From Bdellovibrionales bacterium (GTDB lineage: Bacteria > Bdellovibrionota > Bacteriovoracia > Bacteriovoracales > Bacteriovoracaceae), in assembly GCA_030633015.1 (NCBI GenBank), contig DAOVTR010000082.1, positions 1 through 7,124 of the forward strand: 7,124 bases of DNA, written 5' to 3'. The notes beneath the pieces were generated by a model. It did not search any database and was not told where the DNA came from. It saw only the letters and a program-made list of their open reading frames with translations. Positions within the stretch are counted from its first letter, which is position 1. Every line of letters begins with the position of its first letter. This document shows positions 1 through 7,124 of this stretch, piece by piece. Both the position numbers and the translations under genes were made by a program.

Positions 1-1188
1 ATACTTTTTGATCATTCTTCTAACATAAAACCCAATTAAATCACGTTGTAACTTTAATGACTCCTTAAGACCATATCCTAATACCTTTTTTAAACTTCCG
101 CTTGGAGCAGATGCGACAAAGTTCATTTCATGGTCTCCATGAATAAATGCTGAATATAGTTCTATATAGACTGGGTCTTTTAAAATTGATTTTAATATTT
201 TATTATAAACTTCCCCTCCATTGACTCTACCCTTTTGTCTTTCTATCGCTTGCCGATAATAAAACTTATAGTTTTTCCGGTTTTTCCTAAGAAGTTTTTT
301 AAGAAATGTTGAAGTAGGTTGAAAACGTTTATAGAACTTATCAACAACGTGCTTGCTGTCTTCCCACAGGCAAAGCTCCATATAAGTTAATGATGTTAAG
401 ACTTCAATCTCTGGATTAAAAATATAGTTAAAAACTGGAGCTTTGTAAGTGACTAGCTTTCCTAATGTTCTATTATAATCTCTTATAAAAAAACTGGTCC
501 ATGCCTCTTCAAACAAAATTTCTGGCCATACTTTCGAATGCTTTGGCAAATCCATATACATTCTACTTGCTTCATCAAATTTTCCCATAGCATATAGCGT
601 TCTTGCCTTACCAACTAAACAATAATCATGATTAACATCTAATTGTTCCTGTCTATTTATATAACTTTCTCTCTCCTTCCTTTTTAAAGATAGATTCATG
701 CATCTCTTAAATGTAAGAAGGGAAGATTTATGTTTTTTTCTAATAGAAAAAATACTCCCCTCAAGAAGTAACGCAAAAGGTTTTATAGAATGATTATATG
801 GAATAACTCCTTGCAAATGATTTAGCGCTTTTTGATATTTTCCCATTCTAAAAAATTTCTTTGCTAAAATATACTGTATAACAGGAGCTTTAGACCGCCT
901 AAGAATCTTAATTGGTAATACCTCAAATTGCTTTATTCCTACTTCTCCTACAACTTCATCGATCAGTCTATCTACTAGCACACTGTTTTTTTTACTAAAT
1001 GTTGAGATGTATTCCTTTAAGAAGGGAATAGACGTAAAATACATTTTCCTCTCAATAAGGCCTTTTGCAATTATAGGAAAATTATTAATATTTCTAAGTT
1101 GTTTTTCTGAATAGTTTAAAATTCCCCCTTGAGAACTATAACTACAAATAAAAAGAATAAAGAAAATTGTTTTTTTCAAAGTATTCAT
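1..1188 (-). CDS. Secreted TPR-like repeat protein, 3' end beyond window (possible GltC-like)
   Basis: The minus-strand frame is open from an ATG at 1188 to base 1 with no stop, giving 396 visible residues; the C-terminus lies outside the window. Residues 1-19 look like a signal peptide: Lys at 5-6, then a hydrophobic run IFFILFI, then a Ser-rich region, so the mature protein is probably periplasmic. Helical repeat-like segments with TPR character lie around 103-124 (AKKFFRMGKYQKAL) and 190-245 (GKARTLYAMGKFDEA, then FEEAWTSFFIRDYNRTLGKL). A segment at 256-272 (FNPEIEVLTSLTYMELC) resembles, from memory, long TPR proteins of Bdellovibrio and Myxococcus encoded beside outer-membrane beta-barrels, including GltC of the gliding complex. 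Residues 293-320 are strongly basic. The ATG is supported by AGGA six bases upstream and lies 13 bp after the beta-barrel gene, so the two are probably co-transcribed. The gene is real with high confidence. Its exact role is unknown; scaffold or assembly partner of the neighbouring barrel is inference. Confidence 0.85.
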   Translation of the reverse strand, partial: MNTLKKTIFFILFICSYSSQGGILNYSEKQLRNINNFPIIAKGLIERKMYFTSIPFLKEYISTFSKKNSVLVDRLIDEVVGEVGIKQFEVLPIKILRRSKAPVIQYILAKKFFRMGKYQKALNHLQGVIPYNHSIKPFALLLEGSIFSIRKKHKSSLLTFKRCMNLSLKRKERESYINRQEQLDVNHDYCLVGKARTLYAMGKFDEASRMYMDLPKHSKVWPEILFEEAWTSFFIRDYNRTLGKLVTYKAPVFNYIFNPEIEVLTSLTYMELCLWEDSKHVVDKFYKRFQPTSTFLKKLLRKNRKNYKFYYRQAIERQKGRVNGGEVYNKILKSILKDPVYIELYSAFIHGDHEMNFVASAPSGSLKKVLGYGLKESLKLQRDLIGFYVRRMIKKY

Positions 1189-1194
1189 AAATCA

Positions 1195-1198
1195 TCCT
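1195..1198 (-). promoter_or_regulatory. Shine-Dalgarno for the TPR-like gene
   Basis: AGGA on the minus strand, six bases before the ATG at 1188. It sits inside CAGGATG, the same heptamer found before the beta-barrel gene at 1921-1927. It supports the chosen start, because the ATG within the heptamer itself is in another frame. It falls in the 13-bp gap after the upstream stop codon, as expected for a second gene in an operon. Confidence 0.65.
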
Positions 1199-1201
1199 GA
1201 T

Positions 1202-1915
1202 TTAAAATAAATTTGCGCCAATGCTTAACGACAAATCATAGTTTGAATAAAATGCCGTCTCATCAGTCGAAACATCAAGGGCCTTCTGTGCTTCATAATA
1301 AATTCCAGTAAGGTCTAATCTCACGTGGAACATTTCATTAATATAAAACTTCAGAGCTGTTCCCCATACAATCCCATCATGATGCTCTGTAATATCAGGC
1401 TGAGCTGTGCCTGTATTTACCGTATCTTTATTGTTAGATTCAACAAGCTTTCCGTATCCAATATTAAGCAACCAATCAACATATACAATCTTATTAAAGG
1501 TATTTATTTTTGCATAAAATGGTGACCAGACAAAAGAAATAGAATAATAGTTATCAATTATTCTTCTAAAAGGAGTCGATCCTGCTCCTCCATTATTTAA
1601 TACGGATTGAAAAGCTTCGTTCTCAACACCTTCATTTTTGGCATACATTACCTCCAGTCCAATTTCCTCGGTAAGAAAAAAACCAACCTTTCCCTGAATA
1701 GATGTTGCATCAACAAAAGCTCCGCTCAAAGTCATTCCATAACCAGCATTTAAGTGCATTCTTCCCTGTTTACTAAAGCGTCTATTTTGCAAAACATACA
1801 CTTCCTTGTCTGAATCTAGCCATGAAAAACTATATGTAGATTTTTCACCCGCCTGCAATGTTGTTGTTGAAAATATGGAAACAAAAAGTATTAAAACAAA
1901 AGATAATAATTTCAT
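1202..1915 (-). CDS. Outer-membrane beta-barrel protein (TIGR04565/OMP_myx_plus-like)
   Basis: A 237-aa protein with a clear Sec signal peptide: Lys2, hydrophobic residues 3-15, then TTTLQA with likely cleavage after Ala22. The mature part alternates polar and hydrophobic residues, as in transmembrane beta-strands, and ends in Phe237 (SIGANLF), the usual C-terminal signal for BAM-mediated insertion. Landmarks are VLQNRRFSKQGRMHLNAGYG (41-60), LTEEIGLEVMY (81-91), SPFYAKINTFNKIVYVDW (131-148) followed by NIGYG, and FHVRLDLTGIYY (196-207). This pattern matches, from memory, the outer-membrane beta-barrel domain family common in Myxococcota and Bdellovibrionota, which includes GltA/GltB of the gliding machinery. 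The size suits a small barrel of about 8-10 strands. AGGA lies seven bases before the ATG. The gene has its own candidate promoter and is followed 13 bp later by the TPR-like gene. The family call is fairly secure; a motility role is only suggested, because paralogues serve other envelope functions. Confidence 0.85.
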   Translation of the reverse strand: MKLLSFVLILFVSIFSTTTLQAGEKSTYSFSWLDSDKEVYVLQNRRFSKQGRMHLNAGYGMTLSGAFVDATSIQGKVGFFLTEEIGLEVMYAKNEGVENEAFQSVLNNGGAGSTPFRRIIDNYYSISFVWSPFYAKINTFNKIVYVDWLLNIGYGKLVESNNKDTVNTGTAQPDITEHHDGIVWGTALKFYINEMFHVRLDLTGIYYEAQKALDVSTDETAFYSNYDLSLSIGANLF

Positions 1916-1922
1916 ATACGCA

Positions 1923-1926
1923 TCCT
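1923..1926 (-). promoter_or_regulatory. Shine-Dalgarno for the beta-barrel gene
   Basis: AGGA on the minus strand, seven bases before the ATG at 1915, within CAGGATG. Spacing and sequence support this start, and the signal peptide begins directly at this Met. Confidence 0.65.
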
Positions 1927-1964
1927 GCTTAAAATTTAAAAAGGCAATCCTATTCCTTTATAGT

Positions 1965-1992
1965 ATTTTAACATAGGTTAAATTAACTTCAA
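1965..1992 (-). promoter_or_regulatory. Candidate extended -10 sigma70-type promoter for the beta-barrel/TPR operon
   Basis: Reading the minus strand, TTGAAG (1992-1987) is followed after 16 bp by TAAAAT (1970-1965). A TG dinucleotide one base before the -10 gives TGTTAAAAT, the extended -10 form. Transcription would begin near 1958, leaving a leader of about 40 nt with the Shine-Dalgarno at its end. It lies in the only intergenic gap of the window, just after the helicase stop codon. The call rests on motif matching alone; in such AT-rich DNA, chance matches are common. A second, weaker -10-like TATAAA occurs at 1957-1962. Confidence 0.45.
1967..1982. repeat. Perfect inverted repeat TTTAAC-N4-GTTAAA overlapping the -10
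   Basis: On the plus strand TTTAAC (1967-1972) and GTTAAA (1977-1982) are exact inverted copies separated by ATAG. The left arm covers most of the candidate -10 box and the right arm lies in the spacer, a placement that would suit a repressor site. Each arm has only one C or G, so the RNA hairpin would be weak. A chance palindrome in AT-rich DNA is the main alternative. Confidence 0.35.
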
Positions 1993-1993
1993 G

Positions 1994-4900
1994 CTAAAGT
2001 GGTGAAATTTGGCACAGATTATTATAAGTACAAACGCCGCAGTGCGCCTCGTTGGTTTTATCCATATTAAAAAGTAAAGAATCTAAATTGGAAATAGCAT
2101 ACTCAATATCTTTAAACTTGATTTTTTTAGTTTTTACTAATTTTTTGTCTACATAAATTAATTTAATAAGTATCTCTGAGTTTTTTGGTAAACTATAATT
2201 TTGAAACAACCAACAACCATAACATGTAAGCTGAAACCAGTAGGGCAACTCTTTTTCTTCAGAAGGCAGACCTGTTTTAAAGTCCCAAATTTCAAACTGA
2301 TCATTAATCTTATTGGGTTGCAATACTAAATCGGGGATACCCGATATCATATAATTTCCTAGTAAAAATTTTACTGATTGCTCAGAAAGCAGCTTGTACC
2401 TGTCACTTAATTTATCCAAAAGTTGATAGGACCAACCTAATTCACTCATTGTTTTTAATTTAGTATCAAATTTACTTATTATATATTGAGAAAGATTTTC
2501 ATGAACTAATGTTCCTCTCTGGGCCGAACTTTTAAACGAAATATTTTCTTCATCATATACCAAATCCTCTTTTAAAGTCTTGTAGTCAAATTCATGTGGA
2601 TTCAAATCAATTAAATCTGTATTAATTTTACAAATATTTTGTAGGTAAAATTTTCTTGGACAATTAATTAAGCTAGAGAGTCTTGTTACCGAAAGCTCTG
2701 GCAAAACAAAAACATTGTCAGTTTTTGAAATAATATTTTTTTCACTTATACCCAAATTATCAAGATAAAAAAATGATTTTTTATTTCCAGTTAAAAGCTC
2801 ATCATCTTTAGCAAAGATATCCTCAATTTCAACCACCTTTTTAGAAATACTTTTGTAATAGCCAGAATCTTGAAAAAATTTATCAAGTCCCACAATCCAA
2901 CTATTATCATACTTGTTTAAAAGACCAAACCTACTCTCTATTTTCACCCAGCTTAAACTTTTTTGGGCCCGAGTGCAGGCAACATAAAAAAGACGCTTTG
3001 TTTCTGAAAAGTCCTTATGTTTTACTAATAATTTTTCAAGCAAATACTGAGGACTTTTATAATAATTAACCTCTGTTAAGTTCTTTTTCCATTTAATTGA
3101 ACCGGGAGTACTTCCAACTATTTCACTATCACCAATATATCTTCCATTTGTATGAACTCCTCCAAGTATAACATGAGGGAACTCTAGCCCCTTTGAAGCA
3201 TGGACAGTCATAATAACAACCTCGACGTTATTGCTACCCACTTCGAGATCGACATTATATTTATAAGAAATATTTTTTTCTAAAAGCTCTAAAATCTCTT
3301 CTATATCTCCTCCAGATAAATCACATATCGACTTGATAATTTCAATATTGTTTACGTTATTCGAATTTGCAAAGGAACATTGAAATAAAAACTTTTCGTA
3401 AGCTAAGTAAGGGCCAATTAAAGAACAATCCTTGAAAAAAAGAGTAATATGAGATTCATTAATAGTCTTATTGAACCCCAGAAGAGCTAAATACCCCTCC
3501 AATAAATTTAATACTTTTTTTATTTTTAAATTATTTAACTTGCTTTTTCTTTTTTTTTCAACAAGAGCTCCGATCATTAATTTAAAAATATCAATAACTG
3601 GATCATCTGAGCTTTCAAGCTTTATTTGTGAAGTGAAGCTTATTTTGCTTTCTATCAATTTTTCAATCAAAATAACTGATGGCCCCAATTTACTATACAA
3701 AACACAAATTTGTTCTCCAGGAGAATCGTTTTTAATTTGATTGATTAAAAAAAGAATATATTCTGCTTCAAGCCTCGAAATAACACTGGAATCATATCGT
3801 TTTAGCTGTGCCTTATCTTCTATATCAATAATAACATTACATTCTCGAATCTCGCCCTCAGAAGGATAACCAGGCAATGGGGCCAGTTGAGAATCAAAAG
3901 CAACGGCAAAATGATCTTTTCCTTCATAATCAAAACCTTTATTTAATAAAAATGAAAAAAGATTATTGTTAAATTTTATAACATTTGGATATGAACGATA
4001 ATTGTTATCAAGATTTAAACATTTTGAAATATGACTGTCACAATTAGAAAAAACAGAAAGTTCTCCGCCTCTAAAACCATATATGGCCTGTTTTTTATCT
4101 CCAACGACAAAAAGATGATTAAAATTATCTCCAATTAGTTTTTTTATAATAGAAAACTGAACCAAAGAGGTATCTTGAAACTCATCAACGATAAAATACC
4201 TATATACGTCTTGAACTGCAGCCAAGGACTCTGTTACGTCAAAACTTTTTTCCAAGTTATATTCAATATCAGAAAATGTCATGCCGGTACTTTTACAATA
4301 TTCCTTCGCAGTAAATCTAACAAGATTATGAAATATATCATTCCATTCAAGATATATATTTTTATTTTCCATAAAATTAATTAACGATTCCATTGAATCT
4401 TTTGCAAAAGATTTAAATCTTTTTAGCATCAAAAAGAATTGAACTATTTCATCCGTTCCTTTTTTAGGTGAACTCATCCGGTTTTCTTTAAAGAAATGAT
4501 CAATGGCAAGCAACATATTTAAGTCATATTCTTTCTTATCCAAACTTAATTCATTAAATTGTTTTATTAAAAGAAACCACTTTTTATCGGCCGATTCAAA
4601 ATACGTCTCTAAGTTAATTTTTGAAGTTATTAGGTTATAAAAATCCAAAAGATGAGCTATTTCAACAATAAAACCCTTCATGTTAAACTTTAGATTGTCA
4701 GACTCATTACTCCACTTTTTTCTCAGTTCAGGTGAAGCAAAAATCTTAGACACTGCTTTTAAATATTCATCCCAATGATATAAAATAATTTTGTAATATC
4801 TATTTGATTTATCATCAAACTGATCTAGCCAATGTATAAAGATATCTTCTATCCGTTGACGATACTCAATATCTGAAATTATTTTAGAATCAAAATCTTC

Positions 4901-5287
4901 GCTTATTAGACCATTTCTTAAAATTGAAAAACAAAAACCATGAATCGTATTAATATTGAGCTGACCAATGTATTCTCCAACTATATTCCATTTATCATTT
5001 TCAGGACGTTCAAGAGTAATGCTTTTAACCCTTTTAGATACTCTTAAATAAAGCTCTCCCGCTGCTTTTTTAGTAAAAGTCATCAAAACAATTCCAGATA
5101 ACTCGACTTGTAATGATTCTCGAAACTGCTCTGAGGGTAAAGTGCTATTTTCTGCTATAAACTGTTCAATTAAATATATTATGTGCTCTATAAGCACAAA
5201 TGTTTTCCCCGAGCCTGCTCCCGCACTTAAAGAAACCCCTCCAGTATGAGCAATGGCCTTAAACTGTTCTTCGTTGGGATGCCTCAC
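1994..5287 (-). CDS. addA: AddA/RexA-like UvrD-family helicase with C-terminal Fe-S RecB-type nuclease
   Basis: A complete 1097-aa protein. It should be the ATP-driven 3'-5' motor and one of two nucleases of an AddAB-type enzyme that processes DNA double-strand ends for RecA. SF1A motifs appear in order: Q motif near Gln8; Walker A AGAGSGKT (22-29); Ia LMTFTKKAAGEL (68-79); Ib TIHGFC (114-119); Walker B FIVDEFQDTS (365-374); III GDKKQAIYGFRGG (396-408); IV NNYRSYPNVI (428-437); V TVHASKGLEF (694-703); VI LFYVACTRA (766-774). The nuclease spans about 865-1097: GTLVHE (His929), GIPDL (Asp986), IWDFKTG (Asp1002, Lys1004), Q1019xxxY1023. Cys876 with Cys1083, Cys1086 and Cys1092 form a probable Fe-S staple, unlike Bacillus AddA. 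It is somewhat shorter than Bacillus AddA (about 1230 aa). The start is GTG, overlapping the upstream stop as GTGA, with AGGGGA six bases before it; the next in-frame Met is at residue 70, past Walker A, so GTG must be used. An AdnAB-like enzyme is the alternative. Confidence 0.93.
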   Translation of the reverse strand: MRHPNEEQFKAIAHTGGVSLSAGAGSGKTFVLIEHIIYLIEQFIAENSTLPSEQFRESLQVELSGIVLMTFTKKAAGELYLRVSKRVKSITLERPENDKWNIVGEYIGQLNINTIHGFCFSILRNGLISEDFDSKIISDIEYRQRIEDIFIHWLDQFDDKSNRYYKIILYHWDEYLKAVSKIFASPELRKKWSNESDNLKFNMKGFIVEIAHLLDFYNLITSKINLETYFESADKKWFLLIKQFNELSLDKKEYDLNMLLAIDHFFKENRMSSPKKGTDEIVQFFLMLKRFKSFAKDSMESLINFMENKNIYLEWNDIFHNLVRFTAKEYCKSTGMTFSDIEYNLEKSFDVTESLAAVQDVYRYFIVDEFQDTSLVQFSIIKKLIGDNFNHLFVVGDKKQAIYGFRGGELSVFSNCDSHISKCLNLDNNYRSYPNVIKFNNNLFSFLLNKGFDYEGKDHFAVAFDSQLAPLPGYPSEGEIRECNVIIDIEDKAQLKRYDSSVISRLEAEYILFLINQIKNDSPGEQICVLYSKLGPSVILIEKLIESKISFTSQIKLESSDDPVIDIFKLMIGALVEKKRKSKLNNLKIKKVLNLLEGYLALLGFNKTINESHITLFFKDCSLIGPYLAYEKFLFQCSFANSNNVNNIEIIKSICDLSGGDIEEILELLEKNISYKYNVDLEVGSNNVEVVIMTVHASKGLEFPHVILGGVHTNGRYIGDSEIVGSTPGSIKWKKNLTEVNYYKSPQYLLEKLLVKHKDFSETKRLFYVACTRAQKSLSWVKIESRFGLLNKYDNSWIVGLDKFFQDSGYYKSISKKVVEIEDIFAKDDELLTGNKKSFFYLDNLGISEKNIISKTDNVFVLPELSVTRLSSLINCPRKFYLQNICKINTDLIDLNPHEFDYKTLKEDLVYDEENISFKSSAQRGTLVHENLSQYIISKFDTKLKTMSELGWSYQLLDKLSDRYKLLSEQSVKFLLGNYMISGIPDLVLQPNKINDQFEIWDFKTGLPSEEKELPYWFQLTCYGCWLFQNYSLPKNSEILIKLIYVDKKLVKTKKIKFKDIEYAISNLDSLLFNMDKTNEAHCGVCTYNNLCQISPL

Positions 5288-7124
5288 AATGCTTCCCCTT
5301 TGTCACACATACTTTTTATTGGACAGTATTTACACACACCACTACTCTCGGGGCGAGGTAAAAAACAATTATCATTAATAATATTATTGTAAACTTTCTT
5401 TTCAAAAATCTTATATTTATCTAATTCAAGCTCAAGTCTACTATCAAGGTTAAATTGTTTGCCAAGTTTAAAATCTTGTTTAAAGAGTTCATCTACCCAA
5501 AAAATAGAACTTTTTAGATCTGATAAATTTAGATAACCCCAAAACAATGTTTTATTATTATTCGCAACTAGGCGACTAAGATAAAACCACATTTGACTCT
5601 TTTTAAAAGCTTTTAACTCTTTTGCTTTGGGAATGCTACTTTGTGATCTCTTAAAGTCAATAATTCCTAACTGGTTTTGATATTCCACAACAAAATCTGC
5701 ACGCCCAGAAACATTAGAATCGACTTTAGAGAGATCTTTTTCAAATTCATAAATGCACCCTGGTAACATTGAAATAATACTTAAAACGGCATTTATGCCT
5801 CTTTCTGATAACGTTATAAACTCATTTAAGTACCTTCCACTTAAAGCATTCGATATATTTTTGTCTAATGTTTTTTCTTCAAATATTTCCCAAACAATAT
5901 CTTCATGTTTTTTAATATCGTAATGATTATAATTTTCTATATAACGTTGAATTATCTCATGCTCTATTGTCCCGAGTTCGTTAGGCCTCATGGATATGGA
6001 TGTTTCAGAAATAAAAGAAAGTTTTTGTATATGCTTCAAGTAAAACTTTCTCGGACAGTCCAAATAATCTTGCATTTTGGTTGCAGAAAAAGTTATTGCT
6101 TTTTGATCTCCCATAATCCAACTATCAATCTTCTTACGCACTTTTGTCTTTTTATTTGTCTTGTTTTCTATAACTCTAATGTTTGGCGAAACATTGGATA
6201 ATAAGTATTCAATATATAAATCACTTTCCTCCATTTTCCTTTCGAGAAAAAGAGTTACTTTTACATCTGATAATAAGCTATAAAAATCATGTTTAATATA
6301 TTCAAGATCTAACTCTTTCCTCTTTGTTGGCCCAATATTGGAAAGGATTTTTTTCTGTTTTGAAGTTAATATTTTATTTTCTCCAACGACTGTTCCATAT
6401 TTACTACTAAAACAAATGCAAACCTCTTTGTCTTTGCTGACTTTATTTAACGTTGAAATGTCCGCAATAAATCCTTTCGTGTTATTAAAGCCTGATGTAA
6501 AGAAGTTTCTGGGAAGATTTAAAGCACCAACCTCTTCGATTAGTGTCAAATCATTTGAAGAAATATTTTCATTAAACTCTGTTAAATTTATCCATGAAAT
6601 TAAAGTTTCTTTTATTACCAACAATGCCTTTAACTTTCTAAAACTGTTTTCCTCAACACAATTTGAAATATTTGTATCAATTAACTCCATCAATAACTTA
6701 CTATCTTTCTTGCCTTTACCAATCTCTTTTTTTAAGTTTGAAACTTCTTTTTTAAAAAGATCCAAAAAGATGTCTACAGCAACCTTATATTCCAAATTAT
6801 CGTGGGGAACCTCATTTATAAACGAAGGGGTGATATTTCCTGAAAATAGATATATATTTGCATCTTTATTATTTGCAAGAAATGGTTTCAATGAATTAGA
6901 TAATTTATTTTTCCCATAATATATAACATCACAAGAATAATTTACTTCTGAGAATTCTGCTTCAGGTGTTGATGTCAACCATGAAACCCAATCAGACATC
7001 AATAGTGATGACAACACTAAACTCGGTTGCAAAATATATATTTTATTTGTAATAGATAAAGATTTCAGAAAATCTACTTGTACTCCGGTCATATGCCTAA
7101 AGCCCCAAAATATATAATTCTTGG
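5284..7124 (-). CDS. addB: AddB/RexB-like nuclease subunit, 5' end beyond window
   Basis: Partial gene with 612 full codons visible. The ATG at 7092 is unlikely to be the start: the frame stays open to the window edge (KNYIFWGFRH precedes that Met), no well-spaced Shine-Dalgarno is present, and IFWGFRHMTGVQ looks like an internal AddB-type segment. Bacillus AddB is about 1166 aa, so several hundred N-terminal residues may be missing, including any ATP-binding loop. Numbering from Met7092, residues 1-320 resemble the degenerate helicase-like part, with a motif-VI-like stretch near 236-299. The PD-(D/E)XK nuclease covers about 335-602: Cys346 in DCPRKFYL, GTIEHE (His378), SGRADFVVE (Asp466), GIIDFKRS (Asp479, Lys481), Q500xxxY504, and Cys587-x2-Cys590-x5-Cys596. 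These are all residues expected for an active nuclease with a 4Fe-4S staple. In AddAB this subunit cuts the 5' strand and holds the Chi-recognition module. The stop overlaps the helicase start by 4 nt, implying coupled translation and a 1:1 complex. Confidence 0.88.
   Translation of the reverse strand, partial: KNYIFWGFRHMTGVQVDFLKSLSITNKIYILQPSLVLSSLLMSDWVSWLTSTPEAEFSEVNYSCDVIYYGKNKLSNSLKPFLANNKDANIYLFSGNITPSFINEVPHDNLEYKVAVDIFLDLFKKEVSNLKKEIGKGKKDSKLLMELIDTNISNCVEENSFRKLKALLVIKETLISWINLTEFNENISSNDLTLIEEVGALNLPRNFFTSGFNNTKGFIADISTLNKVSKDKEVCICFSSKYGTVVGENKILTSKQKKILSNIGPTKRKELDLEYIKHDFYSLLSDVKVTLFLERKMEESDLYIEYLLSNVSPNIRVIENKTNKKTKVRKKIDSWIMGDQKAITFSATKMQDYLDCPRKFYLKHIQKLSFISETSISMRPNELGTIEHEIIQRYIENYNHYDIKKHEDIVWEIFEEKTLDKNISNALSGRYLNEFITLSERGINAVLSIISMLPGCIYEFEKDLSKVDSNVSGRADFVVEYQNQLGIIDFKRSQSSIPKAKELKAFKKSQMWFYLSRLVANNNKTLFWGYLNLSDLKSSIFWVDELFKQDFKLGKQFNLDSRLELELDKYKIFEKKVYNNIINDNCFLPRPESSGVCKYCPIKSMCDKGEAL
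5294..5299 (-). promoter_or_regulatory. Shine-Dalgarno supporting the GTG start of the helicase gene
   Basis: AGGGGA on the minus strand lies inside the last codons of the upstream gene, six bases before the GTG at 5287. It settles the unusual start codon and fits translational coupling across the GTGA overlap. Confidence 0.65.

Noticed and set aside
1144..1146. Cys15 of the TPR-like protein as a lipobox cysteine
   Set aside because: The preceding residues are Leu-Phe-Ile. A lipobox needs a small residue (Gly, Ala or Ser) directly before the Cys, so an ordinary signal peptide is more likely than a lipoprotein.
1967..1982. Inverted repeat as an intrinsic terminator of the helicase operon
   Set aside because: The stem has only one G-C pair in six and no T-run follows on the minus strand, so it should not terminate efficiently.
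6338..6919. A 193-codon plus-strand open frame
   Set aside because: It lies wholly antisense to the AddB-like gene, its composition (Phe/Leu/Ser rich) is what the complement of a Lys-rich AT-rich gene gives, and no domain is recognisable. The shorter plus-strand frames elsewhere (for example 5905-6201, 3471-3740) fail for the same reason.
1994..7124. Helicase-nuclease pair as a dedicated anti-phage system such as a Gabija-like UvrD module
   Set aside because: The helicase has the complete AddA layout including a C-terminal RecB-type nuclease, and its partner is an AddB-like nuclease in the usual addB-addA order. Housekeeping end resection explains it, and no other defence gene or mobile element is nearby.
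1..7124. CRISPR array, insertion sequence, tRNA or rRNA
   Set aside because: No regularly spaced repeats, no transposase motifs or flanking inverted repeats, and no recognisable RNA-gene signatures were seen; coding sequence fills all but about 90 bases.

Overview
The window is AT-rich (about one third G+C by eye) and all four genes lie on the minus strand, so transcription runs from high to low coordinates. A TIGR04565-type outer-membrane beta-barrel gene followed by a secreted TPR-like gene, plus a heavy Lys/Asn/Ile/Phe bias, points to an AT-rich member of the Bdellovibrionota, most like Bacteriovorax/Halobacteriovorax. This is inference from protein style; there is no rRNA or other taxonomic marker.

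Right part (7124 to 1994): a two-gene helicase-nuclease operon. The first gene is an AddB/RexB-like subunit whose 5' end lies outside the window. It overlaps by 4 nt (GTGA) with an AddA/RexA-like UvrD-family helicase of 1097 aa. Both proteins end in a RecB-type PD-(D/E)XK nuclease, and both nucleases carry four cysteines in the pattern of an Fe-S 'iron staple'. Together they should form a heterodimeric, ATP-driven, dual-nuclease enzyme that resects double-strand DNA ends for RecA-dependent recombination and degrades foreign linear DNA.

Middle (1916-1993): a 78-bp gap with a good extended -10 promoter candidate reading leftward. A perfect 6+6 bp inverted repeat overlaps its -10. No convincing terminator is visible.

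Left part (1915 to 1): an envelope operon. A 237-aa outer-membrane beta-barrel protein is followed 13 bp later by a secreted TPR-like protein that stays open to the left edge (396 codons visible, 3' end missing). The pair resembles the beta-barrel plus TPR arrangement of the Glt gliding-motility machinery of Myxococcus and Bdellovibrio, but that assignment is tentative.

I see no mobile element, CRISPR array, tRNA or rRNA. The most notable point is that the AddA-like nuclease has an Fe-S cysteine set, which in the Bacillus AddAB paradigm is found only in AddB.
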